From the IMG/VR virus record IMGVR_UViG_3300006026_000029, positions 1 through 42,180 of that record: DNA of 42,180 nt. One strand, given 5' to 3'. This document shows, piece after piece, positions 34,901 to 42,180 of this stretch (the stretch's first letter is position 1; each line of letters begins with the position of its first letter). A model generated the notes under the pieces. It was given only the letters and a program-made list of their open reading frames with translations, was not told where the DNA came from and ran no database searches. This DNA is from a virus. The position numbers and the translations under genes are program-made.

Positions 34901-36763
34901 GATCGACGGATCAAAGAACGCTAATGCCGAAGCAAACCCGCCCAACGCCCGACGCAAAGGAACACCGCCAGGACGGACACGCTTAAAGTTCACCCCGCCC
35001 AAATACGCCTGATCCTTATAGGCATCTATCTTAAACGCAATATCCGCCTGATACTCTTTATAGAGTGTATCGGGTTGGACCGCCTTTGCGGTTATGAAAA
35101 AAGGGTTTACGGACTTGCCCTCCGGAACAAGCTCAAAGATCGGATCGTCCTTAGCACGACGTGGTGCAGAACGAGACAAAAACGTTTCATAAACCCACTG
35201 AGGAACCTGACGAACCGTGCCCCCCGGCCCCTGTACTTTAACTAGTTTGTTGTCGGCCTGTTCAACATTAAAGCGGCCCTGCTCATTAAGATTGCCGAAC
35301 TCGACAACGAACTTACCGCCAGAATCGTCAGCAAACCCTCGCAGACCGGCAGTCGGATCCGGAAGATCAGCATCACGAGAAATGCGAGTAGGTAGAGTAC
35401 GACTTAAAGACGCACGATCTGCAGGACTAAGCTCACCGCCCTCTCTACCGAAACGAACAACACCGACCTCAGGAATCGCAAAGTACACATCCCTAAAGCC
35501 CGCATTGATAGACTGAACAGCCTCAACGATTTCAGGAGAATCAAACGAAGCATCAGGATTCTTGATAATCAACGAGCCGTCCACAACATCGTCAAAGTCG
35601 CCGGTCTGATTAGCGAAGAAACTCAAACCTGCAACAGGCTCAAGAATAACACCATCTCGTTTAGAAACCCGAATGCTCCAACGATCATCATCAATAGCGT
35701 TCAGAACCGTGTTAACACCAGCGGCACGAGCAGTGACATTGACTTTCTTCGGAGTGGTCGGAATCTGGGCAGCACGAATAAAGACGCCAGGATTTCTTTG
35801 AGAGCGCAAATCGCCAATACTCGAAATAAGTTCAGCGTTTCTAGCTAACCTAGCCAGCGCCCGACCCGTACCACCGATGAGAGATCCCGGACCAACCCCC
35901 GGAATACCCAAAACCTGGGCACCACAAGTACTGAAACGACGATCAGTGAACGTACCGCCATTCTCAAACCCAGGCGGACAACGGAACCGGTTACGGGCAC
36001 CACGACCCGAACGGCCCAATAAGCGACGACCAGCGCCCGCCAAACGACGGCCACGACCGCTACCTCCACCCGGAGTTAGCGCACGATAAATCCCTGAACG
36101 CACAGGACTTCTGACAACACTAACATTGCCAGGAAGAGCACTGGAGCCGACAGCCTGAGCTACCTGACCAAAGCGACTGTTAGAACCAAACAAGCCTACA
36201 CGCTTAACAGAAAACTCATCATGCTCAACAGCAATTGGTGTATCCAAATACTGCCTAAAAATAGCAGCCTTCATATCAACAACATTCTGACGACCCGCAA
36301 TCGGCTGAACCAAAATGCCGCCATAAGCACGAGACTCGCTCACAGCATAACGCAAAGAAGAACCAGAATACTCTGGCTGACTCAAATCAACAGACTTTGC
36401 TTTTCGAGCAGCAGAACGAACACGACGAGTCAACTTGCCACGCCGCTTCCGGTTCCCCTTACCAGCGCCACGCTTACCCTTGCCCTCATTCGGCCACTTA
36501 CCAGTCAACTCGTGGTGAAGCCAAGCACAAATACGCTGCGGCTTACCACCAAACTGCGGCTTGTCCATCAAAATAACGACACACCGACGAAAGCCACCCG
36601 GCTTCTTCATGATCGGACGCCAATACTTCAGCAGATCTTCAAGATTGCCACGACGAGGACCACGGCCACGAGTTAAAGCAGTTAACTGGTCGGCGTTAGG
36701 CCCAATTTCAGGACCAACCTTAGAAAAATAAGGTCCGATTTCAGGAGTTTCAGTTTCCATCAT
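31955..36763 (-). CDS. Giant head-module protein with two CPPGF cysteine modules
   Basis: About 1602 aa from ATG 36763 (or ATG 36760), chosen because GGAAAGG lies just before; an ATG at 36778 has no ribosome site. The N-terminus contains RRCVVILMDKPQFGGK and CAWLHHELTGKWPNEG, a Cys/His segment common in phage head proteins, followed by a very basic stretch (GKRGAGKGNRKRRGKLTRRV). Two copies of a Cys module, NRFRCPPGFENGGTFT with STCG (about 260-290) and SRYRCPPGFTGGGQLT with TTCG (about 630-660), each follow an Arg-rich or hydrophobic segment. Residues 700-1250 are acidic and helical. The C-terminal 350 residues are alpha/beta (ARYLGMAFAAGFKENHNLDV, then WDGKYVWPKKG). No enzyme was identified. 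Size and position suggest a packaged or injected protein. Confidence 0.65.
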   Translation of the reverse strand: MMETETPEIGPYFSKVGPEIGPNADQLTALTRGRGPRRGNLEDLLKYWRPIMKKPGGFRRCVVILMDKPQFGGKPQRICAWLHHELTGKWPNEGKGKRGAGKGNRKRRGKLTRRVRSAARKAKSVDLSQPEYSGSSLRYAVSESRAYGGILVQPIAGRQNVVDMKAAIFRQYLDTPIAVEHDEFSVKRVGLFGSNSRFGQVAQAVGSSALPGNVSVVRSPVRSGIYRALTPGGGSGRGRRLAGAGRRLLGRSGRGARNRFRCPPGFENGGTFTDRRFSTCGAQVLGIPGVGPGSLIGGTGRALARLARNAELISSIGDLRSQRNPGVFIRAAQIPTTPKKVNVTARAAGVNTVLNAIDDDRWSIRVSKRDGVILEPVAGLSFFANQTGDFDDVVDGSLIIKNPDASFDSPEIVEAVQSINAGFRDVYFAIPEVGVVRFGREGGELSPADRASLSRTLPTRISRDADLPDPTAGLRGFADDSGGKFVVEFGNLNEQGRFNVEQADNKLVKVQGPGGTVRQVPQWVYETFLSRSAPRRAKDDPIFELVPEGKSVNPFFITAKAVQPDTLYKEYQADIAFKIDAYKDQAYLGGVNFKRVRPGGVPLRRALGGFASALAFFDPSISRYRCPPGFTGGGQLTNMRGTTCGRSLRSSTMLSLGNLQDARGKFARNRPGSGRLAGVIVDDIEEGSFRQGVFETQAAFDEVIADFDKLSERLPPVDQLDRLTPVNMPPLTDDVRAALDNIGNDLSAALRRVQFSGADELDEPSWEALASRLQDIATVEAQRQAYLDFYGIRSPGLESAARLDSDIDEFAGRLVGIAENRRVATTVDEVAEEGVTALSVGERAEERIEALIDLNDQDGLWDVASMVDYADLLDQLPMPETDEEDRRLGLTQEQFRDAMVNQVSKYVAKVGEDPDSLSLEEYSYLSYALGRIAETEGYGPDRRMLSMAYDTIYNLTADRRRRELGQLDRPSSERSEEALIYLILSTSENEYLDNVEDYAARMVDRVYAQLNASEGDAYDLFTKNVVMEKELERMLGRSVKDIHNVSMYESVADAMINDMFRRADAAGLTYSAEDKAVTERVLKDTISHMKRGFELQRVSSNMSRAGEDLDRLYSQFLDNDRDIERLVRSISDREFVVAMASLQMSIDNLYGVDGAEQNLAALIAFKTEFRDARAKTIGDVAGKINYVVNDPDLLPGPNDVPVWQVAIRERKKASTQGILTLGLSGLTPEEYDVSLPGETPYDTLYRLQSEGKLGEWALKLLNASDPKGAKDRSKRTIVAAYDARTDDDRPVMVEIDNVSNADSVYISTFDELGLVSDLYVTVFDEDGNELTRQKVSPTGNVVRTLAFSSDGSYSVQHDYVVVNSRDDPEFPFSVPLPDGSILKLDNRKRGISDLLNARYLGMAFAAGFKENHNLDVGWDGKYVWPKKGVRSNTEYKIKNLNLAFRDLVKNYDGAKDAIDKGQSLSRYQITALLVFDGDDSKRDRVASLLNQNLQLGDDKFKDWAQYPEFVQALRAKTGSKHEGHVVKLFKDSYLSFNNAEALALMDEVNDFIPAGSVSRITSVDEINALGSYADRSNQKLGDFTIDEGVIDLSSADINEIGC

Positions 36764-36932
36764 CAGAAGCCTTTCCATCGTCCAAGGGAACGTACTCTAC
36801 AAGCACATCATCCTGATAAAAGTATTTTACCGTATCTTTGTGCCAACTATCGCCTACAACAGCATTGCTGCCTACATTAAATAATGCCTCATTTGCCTGA
36901 CTGATCACTTGCTCTAAGCGAGCGGGTCTCAT
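36750..36932 (-). CDS. Small protein of unknown function
   Basis: 60 aa from ATG 36932, with AAGGGG nine bases before it; a TTG at 36941 is an alternative. Sequence begins MRPARLEQVISQANEALFNV and contains KYFYQDDVLVEYVPLDDG, a likely beta hairpin with an acidic tail. It overlaps the start of the giant gene by about 11-14 bases and follows the 630-aa gene by 20 bases. No family recognised. Confidence 0.55.
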   Translation of the reverse strand: MRPARLEQVISQANEALFNVGSNAVVGDSWHKDTVKYFYQDDVLVEYVPLDDGKASDDGN

Positions 36933-36952
36933 AAGCTGCAACCCCTTCCGGA

Positions 36953-38845
36953 TCAGGCCAAATCTTCACCATCGAGCATGTTCTGGAATTCGGCCAAAGC
37001 GTTGATAAGCTCAACGTCTTCTTCCTTCTCCGCAGGCGCATCAGCCTCCGCTTCAGGTGCCTCTGGCTCTTCCTCGTTCCAATCCGCAGGAATCATGTCT
37101 TCCTTGCCAAGCTCCTTAGCACGCTTCATGATGTGCTCCTTAGCCGCAGCCTTATCCTTGGCACGACCGTAAGCCTGGATAGCGTTATCCAGATCCGCAG
37201 CATCAGCAATTGGGAAAGAACCGTCAGGAAGAGCGTCGCCAGACTCAGCCATGGCCTCACGCTGTTCACGAGAGTACATGCGCTTGATCTCAAGCTCAGC
37301 CTCAAGAGCCTTCAGTTCATCTTCCTCGTCCATGTCGTAGTCGAAAGGATTCTCAACTTCGTACTCATCGAAGCCAAGGACCTTGCCCTCAGGAGAAACG
37401 AACACATCGTAGCTCTTCTCGTTGGTATCAACCTCAACGACGTACACGTCCTGATTAGCAAACACATCGACCAGAACGCCCATCACGTCGCCCTTGATGT
37501 CGAGATCCTCAAGAGCCTTAACGGCAGCGTCTTCGGCGTCGGCCTGAGATACAATGTCCTGCATCTCACCAGACTTGGCATCCATCTCATCTTCATCAAT
37601 ACGCAGCCAGCCCATCTCCTCGCCCTCGCCGGACAGGAAGACCTGAATGCACGAACCATCGGCACGCTTCACATCGACAACGAAAATGTCGTCTGCTGTT
37701 GAGTAACCAGAACCAACAATCTCTGAACCTTGATGTAGTGACTTGACCTGGGACTCAATATCTCCTAAACCGGGGAGATCTTCGGTAGGCATACACCCTC
37801 CTTGACAAAACTCGCATGGTTGATTAACTGACTTACGGCTAAATCCGCACAGGAAGTCATCTGACTTCATGCCCTCTGCGGGCATTCCTGCAGGAGCATC
37901 TTCCTGTGCCTGCTGCTGAGCAGCCTGCCGAGCTTCACGAGCAGCTTCAGCCTGTTCGGCTTCACGCTCTTTCTTGGCAGCCATTTCTTTCTTGCTCAGA
38001 TCCATCCACTCATCGTGGGAAGCGCAAGGCATGAACATCTTACCTGCACGGTGCATGCCTTCGCAACCAAGAGCTTCAGCACGTTCCATCGCTTCTTCAG
38101 CAGTTTCAAATACGTCTTCAACAGCGTTCTCGTCTTCTGCCTTCCGCATAGCGTTCAGCTCAAGGGGACTGCGACGACGATAGCGTCTACCATAGCCCTT
38201 GCTGGTGCCCTCTTCGTAAACATCGACAGCCTCAAAAGCTCCCTTAGCGTCTTCGTCAAGACCATCGTAGTCTTCATCGGAAACTAGCTCACCGTCTTCC
38301 ATCATTTCCTTAAACCGAGAGTCGGTCAAGAAAATTGAAGGCTTGTCACTCTTAGGCGCACGCATCATTGACATGATGACTGCGGCCTTTTCGCTCACAT
38401 CATCATCTTCGTCGTCTTCGGCGTCTTCGTCGGCTTCTTCTTCGTCGGCTTCCTCGCCATCTTCGTCGGCTTCCTCGCCATCTTCGTCGGCTTCCTCGGC
38501 GTCCTCGTCATCCTCGTCATCCTCGTCCGCCTCATCAGCTTCGTCTTCGTCAGCCTCGTCCTCGTCATCTTCTGACTTGAAACGGAACATCCAACCCATA
38601 GGAGTATCACCCTTCTCGTCCATGACAAGAACCTTCTCCATGAGCAGCTGATCTTCTTCAGAAAGCTCAGCAAACTCCTCTTCAGAAATTAGCTCACCAG
38701 CATCCTGCATCTCCTTGAAACGGATATCGGTCATGAAAACAGAAGGCGCACCCTTCTCGTCCTCATGCATGCCCTTCTCTTCACCGTCCAGCATCGCCTG
38801 AATTTCTTCAAACTTCTGAAGGTCTTCGTTAAGATTTTCACTCAT
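36953..38845 (-). CDS. Acidic multidomain head protein, possible scaffold
   Basis: 630 aa. Residues 33-90 and 168-226 are duplicated modules (MTDIRFKEMQDAGELISEEE and LTDSRFKEMMEDGELVSDED), separated by a DE-rich tract at 91-150. Residues 250-280 carry the GCxGxH module (ALGCEGMHRAGKMFMPCASH). Four cysteines follow at 333, 344, 347 and 351 (LCGFSRKSVNQPCEFCQGGC), a likely zinc site, and then a region of PepSY-like strand-helix pattern (about 365-495; VYVVEVDTNEKSYDVFVSPE). Residues 540-590 contain FPIADAADLDNAIQAYGRAK to KRAKELGKEDMIPADW, shared with the 505-aa head protein. Its place after protease, and its acidic composition, would suit an internal scaffold or prohead component (inference). 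The ribosome site is TTAGGAG. Confidence 0.65.
   Translation of the reverse strand: MSENLNEDLQKFEEIQAMLDGEEKGMHEDEKGAPSVFMTDIRFKEMQDAGELISEEEFAELSEEDQLLMEKVLVMDEKGDTPMGWMFRFKSEDDEDEADEDEADEADEDDEDDEDAEEADEDGEEADEDGEEADEEEADEDAEDDEDDDVSEKAAVIMSMMRAPKSDKPSIFLTDSRFKEMMEDGELVSDEDYDGLDEDAKGAFEAVDVYEEGTSKGYGRRYRRRSPLELNAMRKAEDENAVEDVFETAEEAMERAEALGCEGMHRAGKMFMPCASHDEWMDLSKKEMAAKKEREAEQAEAAREARQAAQQQAQEDAPAGMPAEGMKSDDFLCGFSRKSVNQPCEFCQGGCMPTEDLPGLGDIESQVKSLHQGSEIVGSGYSTADDIFVVDVKRADGSCIQVFLSGEGEEMGWLRIDEDEMDAKSGEMQDIVSQADAEDAAVKALEDLDIKGDVMGVLVDVFANQDVYVVEVDTNEKSYDVFVSPEGKVLGFDEYEVENPFDYDMDEEDELKALEAELEIKRMYSREQREAMAESGDALPDGSFPIADAADLDNAIQAYGRAKDKAAAKEHIMKRAKELGKEDMIPADWNEEEPEAPEAEADAPAEKEEDVELINALAEFQNMLDGEDLA
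38451..38492. repeat. 21-base tandem repeat encoding an acidic tract
   Basis: Two perfect 21-base copies (38451-38471 and 38472-38492, encoding EEADEDG) with degenerate partial copies on both sides, inside the 630-aa gene. The repeat is in frame, so copy-number change would lengthen or shorten the acidic tract without destroying the gene. Confidence 0.8.
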
Positions 38846-38875
38846 TATAAACTCCTAAATCCTTTATAGAGTATC

Positions 38876-40453
38876 TTATTGAGCACCCTCATCGGTGTCA
38901 ATGGGTTCTGTAATGCTAATGCTAGGAACAAATTCCAAAGTAGCCAAAGAATCCGCTACCTTAACCATAAGTTCATCATGATCCATCTTCGTAGAGAAGT
39001 GAACATCCACGCCCTCATCTGTCTTGAAGGAGAAAACAGGCACAGCCGAAAGCGCAGACGAAACATCAAGAGCCTCATCATCAGAGCACTTAACGTGTAC
39101 CACGAAACCAGAAACAGCCTTTTCGCCCTGCTCCATTGGACGAGACATCGGAGCCTCCGTCAGATAATCCTCAACGCCAGCAATAAGCTCAAGCGTGGCT
39201 TCACGTAGTGTGCCTGCACCACGAAGCTTCAACATCTCGTTGTAAGCCATCAAAAGAAGCGCCATGGGGTCTTTGAGATACTCAGGTGTCTTTGACTCCC
39301 CGTACCCATGACCCTTTTCTTCGGTACCGCAAGAACAGCCGCCAGTAGCATCCTTTGCCTCTTCGACCTCCACACCGGCCAAGTAGTTGTTGTGAACATT
39401 GATGTTAGCATTACCATCAAAACGTTTCAGTGCCTCAAGGTACTCCTCGTGCGTGTCACAAGGAAGATAGCCACCACCATGTGAGTGGGTGCCAGAACAA
39501 CCAAATGTTTTCGACCATGCTAAAGCAATATCAGGAGTCGCCCAAGTACCGTGCTCGTCCTCTGCGTCACGGATACCTTCAGGCTCTTCAGCGTCCTTCT
39601 CGTCAGGGTCCTTAACCATCATCGAAGGAGGAGCCGAATCACCAACCGGCGTATACGACATCGTAGGCTTCACTCTCGTAGGCTTCCCAACCATGATGTT
39701 GCCTTCGTCCATTGAGAACGTGGCCATCCATGTCATGTCTTCGCCTGTCTCAAAGATTACCGAGTTTCCGTCAACACTGATAATTTTTACCGGCTTACGA
39801 AGAGCTTGAGAAAGCGCATTGCCAATCATTGATGACATTGCGTCGGCTCTATTTGACGGCTTACCCATTCCGTTGTCATCCATATGCATTTTTGTCACTG
39901 TGCCTTCTTCATCGTCTTTTACAGAAATAGTACCGGTTAGCTGATTAGCGCCGTGTAGTACGGGAGAAATCTCGTATAGTTCAACTTCTTTAAGCATGTT
40001 TGCTTTTTGCATAGCATCGTAATCGGCGGTTAGTGTTTTGTAACCAATCGACCACTCTTGATCATTTCCATAAAATGCAACATTTGCGAACGCCTCACGA
40101 CCACGCTCAGTATTGAGGTTAAACTGAACTTTTGCGTAAAGTCCGCCAATCTTAGCATTCTTCATCTTCTCAGGCAGTCTTGGATCATTTCTAGAAACTT
40201 CGTAAATCTCCAGAACCTTACCGATGGGCTGATTCCAATCGTGGCCCCAAACAACTCGGGGCTTACGGCGCTTTAAAGATTCGTTAAAAGCCCCAGAAAT
40301 AACAACATCGCCAACTGAATCGCGATTGCCAATACCTGAAACAAATGCTTCGACAATACCTTCGGCTTTATCAATGCCAATCTGGCCTGAAATGGCCTTA
40401 AAAGTGAAGTCTTCTTCCTTTTCAGATGCATTTTCCATAACGACAGAAGTCAT
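38876..40453 (-). CDS. HK97-family prohead protease with long C-terminal extension
   Basis: 525 aa, about 2.5 times the usual family length. Residues 20-185 are the protease: IVEAFVSGIGNRDSVGDVV, H71 in VVWGHDWNQPIGKV, S135 in EWSIGYKT, and the acidic member in LYEISPVLHGAN (E161 or nearby), giving the His-Ser-Glu set of U35-type enzymes that cut the capsid delta-domain. The extension carries a strand-rich domain (VKIISVDGNSVIFETGEDMT), the GCxGxH module near 308-345 (TFGCSGTHSHGGGYLPCDTH), a GGCSCGTEEKGHG cysteine cluster and a C-terminal alpha/beta domain. The ribosome site TTAAGGAGA lies before the ATG. Extensions of this kind may be released or packaged after maturation. Confidence 0.9.
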   Translation of the reverse strand: MTSVVMENASEKEEDFTFKAISGQIGIDKAEGIVEAFVSGIGNRDSVGDVVISGAFNESLKRRKPRVVWGHDWNQPIGKVLEIYEVSRNDPRLPEKMKNAKIGGLYAKVQFNLNTERGREAFANVAFYGNDQEWSIGYKTLTADYDAMQKANMLKEVELYEISPVLHGANQLTGTISVKDDEEGTVTKMHMDDNGMGKPSNRADAMSSMIGNALSQALRKPVKIISVDGNSVIFETGEDMTWMATFSMDEGNIMVGKPTRVKPTMSYTPVGDSAPPSMMVKDPDEKDAEEPEGIRDAEDEHGTWATPDIALAWSKTFGCSGTHSHGGGYLPCDTHEEYLEALKRFDGNANINVHNNYLAGVEVEEAKDATGGCSCGTEEKGHGYGESKTPEYLKDPMALLLMAYNEMLKLRGAGTLREATLELIAGVEDYLTEAPMSRPMEQGEKAVSGFVVHVKCSDDEALDVSSALSAVPVFSFKTDEGVDVHFSTKMDHDELMVKVADSLATLEFVPSISITEPIDTDEGAQ

Positions 40454-40519
40454 GTCTCTCCTTAAGGTCTAAGAGCGCCCTGAGTATATGTTATCGGGGC
40501 GAGGGTTGTTACTTTAGCG

Positions 40520-40556
40520 TATTTATATAAACTGAAAAACGGGTAATTATATAAAC
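40520..40556 (-). promoter_or_regulatory. Direct repeat with T4-late-like TATAAATA box before the protease gene
   Basis: GTTTATATAA occurs twice on the minus strand (40556-40547 and 40532-40523), 24 bases apart. The second copy reads into TATAAATA (40527-40520), identical to the T4 late -10 consensus. It lies 67 bases before the protease start. No gp55-like sigma factor is visible in the window, so this may be chance or an AT-rich upstream element. Confidence 0.35.
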
Positions 40557-42058
40557 TATAGTGCAGATTCGCTAGGAACTCTTGATGCAGGAGCTTCAAT
40601 ATTATCAGTACCCTGCACAGTGCCAGCAGGAACAAACCCGCCAACCTCAGGACTAAACTCAGCAACATCCTGACTAAACGCAGCAGACCTCTGCGCATCC
40701 AATGATTCACCAACACCTGCACCGGGAGCACCGCCGCCAGGAGCAATACTGGTCGGAACTGCACCGCCCTCAGCCGCCGCTGCTTCCTCCTGCTCAGCAG
40801 CAATCTCCTCCTGCGTTTTCTCAGTATTCGCAATCGGCGTCTGATTCGGGTTAGCCAACAACGAATCAGCAATATCGCCATCAACACGCTTACGGCTCAC
40901 CGCTTGACGATACTCATTAACACTAATTAGACCTTGCTGGAACTCTGACAAATAGTGCATCGCCCGCTCCTGACTAGCTAAAACCAGCGTGGGAACATTA
41001 CCGGTATCGAAATCAATGTAGTAAGTAGGATCAATCTTGTCGAACGATCGTGCAATCAAGTCCAAGTGCGGAGACATGGTTTCCATCCAGAAAACCTTCC
41101 CCTCTTCAGAAGCGTTAGCGAAAGTACGGTTAGAAGAGTTGCCGATAATCGACTCAGGTACACCAAATGCTGCCAAAATCTCTTCTTTGGTGATTGTTCG
41201 CATCTGGATATACGCAGCATCACGAGGACTGGCTGCAGTATCAACGAAATCTGCACCATCATCGGCGGAAATTACACCTACAGCGCCTGCTCTACCGATA
41301 TTGCCACGGAAACGGGAACGTAACTCCTCTTTATCCTCGTCAGCGATCTCGCTGCGTAGAACAAGTAGACCGCCGGGACGACCGTCGTTAATCAAGAAGT
41401 TCCTGTTGTAGATTTTAGCCAAACTTTCGACTTCGATAGCAACCCCAGAAGCTTCCATTGGGGTCATCGACAAGTAAGGATCCAAAGGATGCGGACGGCG
41501 AATCCAGATGACATTCTCTGGACGCAACGTACGCTTCTCATGTGCACTAATCTTGACTTCAAAACCCTTCACAAACTTCTGAACATCAGGAATAGGTGAC
41601 GTATTCTGAGGCGGCAAAAGGTGAAGCGCAATGGGTACACCACCTCTACCTCGTACAACCTCAACAAAAACACCACGACTACTCATGAGAAGCTGAGCAG
41701 ACAAACGATACCTAAACGCAAACGCATTCTCGCCCTGGTTGGCAGTGTTATTGAAGATTTTCAACAAATCAGCGTCTTGGACAATCTCACCAAAGGGATT
41801 GTTGTCTTTGCGTAAAATCATGGGAAGGCGTGCTTGGTTTGAAGCGATCACATCAATGCTTCTAAACACCCAAGTGACCTTAGCGACGCCCTCTTTATAA
41901 GCCTTAACAATGTCCCACCCATCATGATAACCACGATTATCCGCCAAAGAAGGGCTGTACGAAACTGGGGCGCCAACAGAAATAGGAGCAGCTTTCTGCT
42001 CCTCTGGCCCTACAGCAATGTTGCGAAGTGATTTGTTAGATGTGGAATTCCATGCCAT
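40556..42058 (-). CDS. Portal protein (HK97 family)
   Basis: 500 aa. Family signatures appear in order: VTWVFRSIDVIASNQARLPM (residues 40-60), ENAFAFRYRLSAQLLMSSRG, VIWIRRPHPLDPYLSMTPME (about 175-195), NRNFLINDGRPGGLLVLRSE, ITKEEILAAFGVPESIIGN (about 290-310) and ASEEGKVFWMETMSPHLDLI. These build the dodecameric DNA channel at one capsid vertex. The C-terminal 90 residues are a low-complexity Glu/Ala/Gly/Pro tail. The ATG overlaps the stop of the small upstream gene by one base (TAATG). The terminase genes would be expected just beyond the right edge. Confidence 0.95.
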   Translation of the reverse strand: MAWNSTSNKSLRNIAVGPEEQKAAPISVGAPVSYSPSLADNRGYHDGWDIVKAYKEGVAKVTWVFRSIDVIASNQARLPMILRKDNNPFGEIVQDADLLKIFNNTANQGENAFAFRYRLSAQLLMSSRGVFVEVVRGRGGVPIALHLLPPQNTSPIPDVQKFVKGFEVKISAHEKRTLRPENVIWIRRPHPLDPYLSMTPMEASGVAIEVESLAKIYNRNFLINDGRPGGLLVLRSEIADEDKEELRSRFRGNIGRAGAVGVISADDGADFVDTAASPRDAAYIQMRTITKEEILAAFGVPESIIGNSSNRTFANASEEGKVFWMETMSPHLDLIARSFDKIDPTYYIDFDTGNVPTLVLASQERAMHYLSEFQQGLISVNEYRQAVSRKRVDGDIADSLLANPNQTPIANTEKTQEEIAAEQEEAAAAEGGAVPTSIAPGGGAPGAGVGESLDAQRSAAFSQDVAEFSPEVGGFVPAGTVQGTDNIEAPASRVPSESAL

Positions 42059-42174
42059 TATTCAGCCCCTAAGAGATACCCATAAATACCGCACGCAAGG
42101 CCAGCACTTGCCAAACCCCACCCTAAACTTAGTATACTAAGACCAAGCCCAATTAGAATCACAGAAAAACACAT
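42058..42174 (-). CDS. Small membrane peptide upstream of portal
   Basis: 38 aa from ATG 42174 (MCFSVILIGLGLSILSLGWG, then LASAGLACGIYGYLLGAE). Almost the whole peptide is hydrophobic and Gly-rich, one or two membrane helices. The frame stays open to the right edge, so the true start may be earlier. The stop overlaps the portal start (TAATG), which indicates real translational coupling. Small membrane ORFs just before the portal recur in actinobacterial phages; their role is unknown. Confidence 0.6.
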   Translation of the reverse strand: MCFSVILIGLGLSILSLGWGLASAGLACGIYGYLLGAE

Positions 42175-42180
42175 AAGTAG

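Noticed and set aside
1-42180. tRNA genes, CRISPR arrays, insertion sequences and integrase
   Set aside because: No cloverleaf-like segment, regular spaced repeats, transposase or recombinase motif was seen on either strand by eye.

Overview
The window is one stretch of a tailed-phage (Caudoviricetes) genome or prophage with a contractile tail. Every supported gene reads leftward (minus strand), so the gene order runs from the right edge to the left. A tail sheath, a tube, an HK97-type portal, protease and capsid, and a baseplate hub and spike identify a myovirus morphotype. The host is not shown. Promoters of the form TANNNT followed 6-7 bases later by ATG with no ribosome site (leaderless mRNAs), an RTPR-like class II ribonucleotide reductase, and domain families I associate with actinobacterial and uncultured aquatic phages make an actinobacterial host my best guess. 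This is inference only.

Head module (42.2 to 25.4 kb): a small membrane peptide, portal, HK97 prohead protease with a long extension, an acidic multidomain protein with a DE-rich minisatellite, two very large proteins (about 1602 and 857 aa), four small or medium proteins, and the major capsid protein followed by a strong terminator. Small cysteine/histidine modules recur across these proteins. The 857-aa protein joins a kinase-like domain that has lost its catalytic Asp residues to a domain resembling HhH-GPD DNA glycosylases.

Accessory island (25.3 to 20.5 kb): genes with their own leaderless promoters sit between capsid and neck genes. They include an adenosylcobalamin-dependent ribonucleotide reductase with all five key cysteines, a fragment of an endonuclease VII gene, a structured non-coding stretch ending in a terminator, a helicase-associated-domain/HTH regulator, a two-helix membrane protein and an Nmad1 (DUF1599-like) protein.

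Neck, giant protein and tail (20.4 to 0 kb): head-tail connector, gp10/gpG-like neck protein, a tail-completion-like protein fused to a fibronectin III domain, then a 1950-aa polyvalent-type protein combining a HExxH zincin, a complete DEDDh exonuclease and a C-terminal R-S-E ADP-ribosyltransferase. After this come sheath, tube, an M15 peptidase with a peptidoglycan-binding domain, tail assembly chaperones joined by a -1 frameshift, tape measure, an XkdP-like baseplate protein, a hub with its own peptidoglycan-binding domain, and a spike/fibre gene that starts at 2301 and runs open off the left edge. Hairpin terminators follow the capsid, tube and chaperone genes, the points where expression would need to step down.

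The terminase must lie beyond the right edge. No tRNA, CRISPR array, insertion sequence or integrase was seen.
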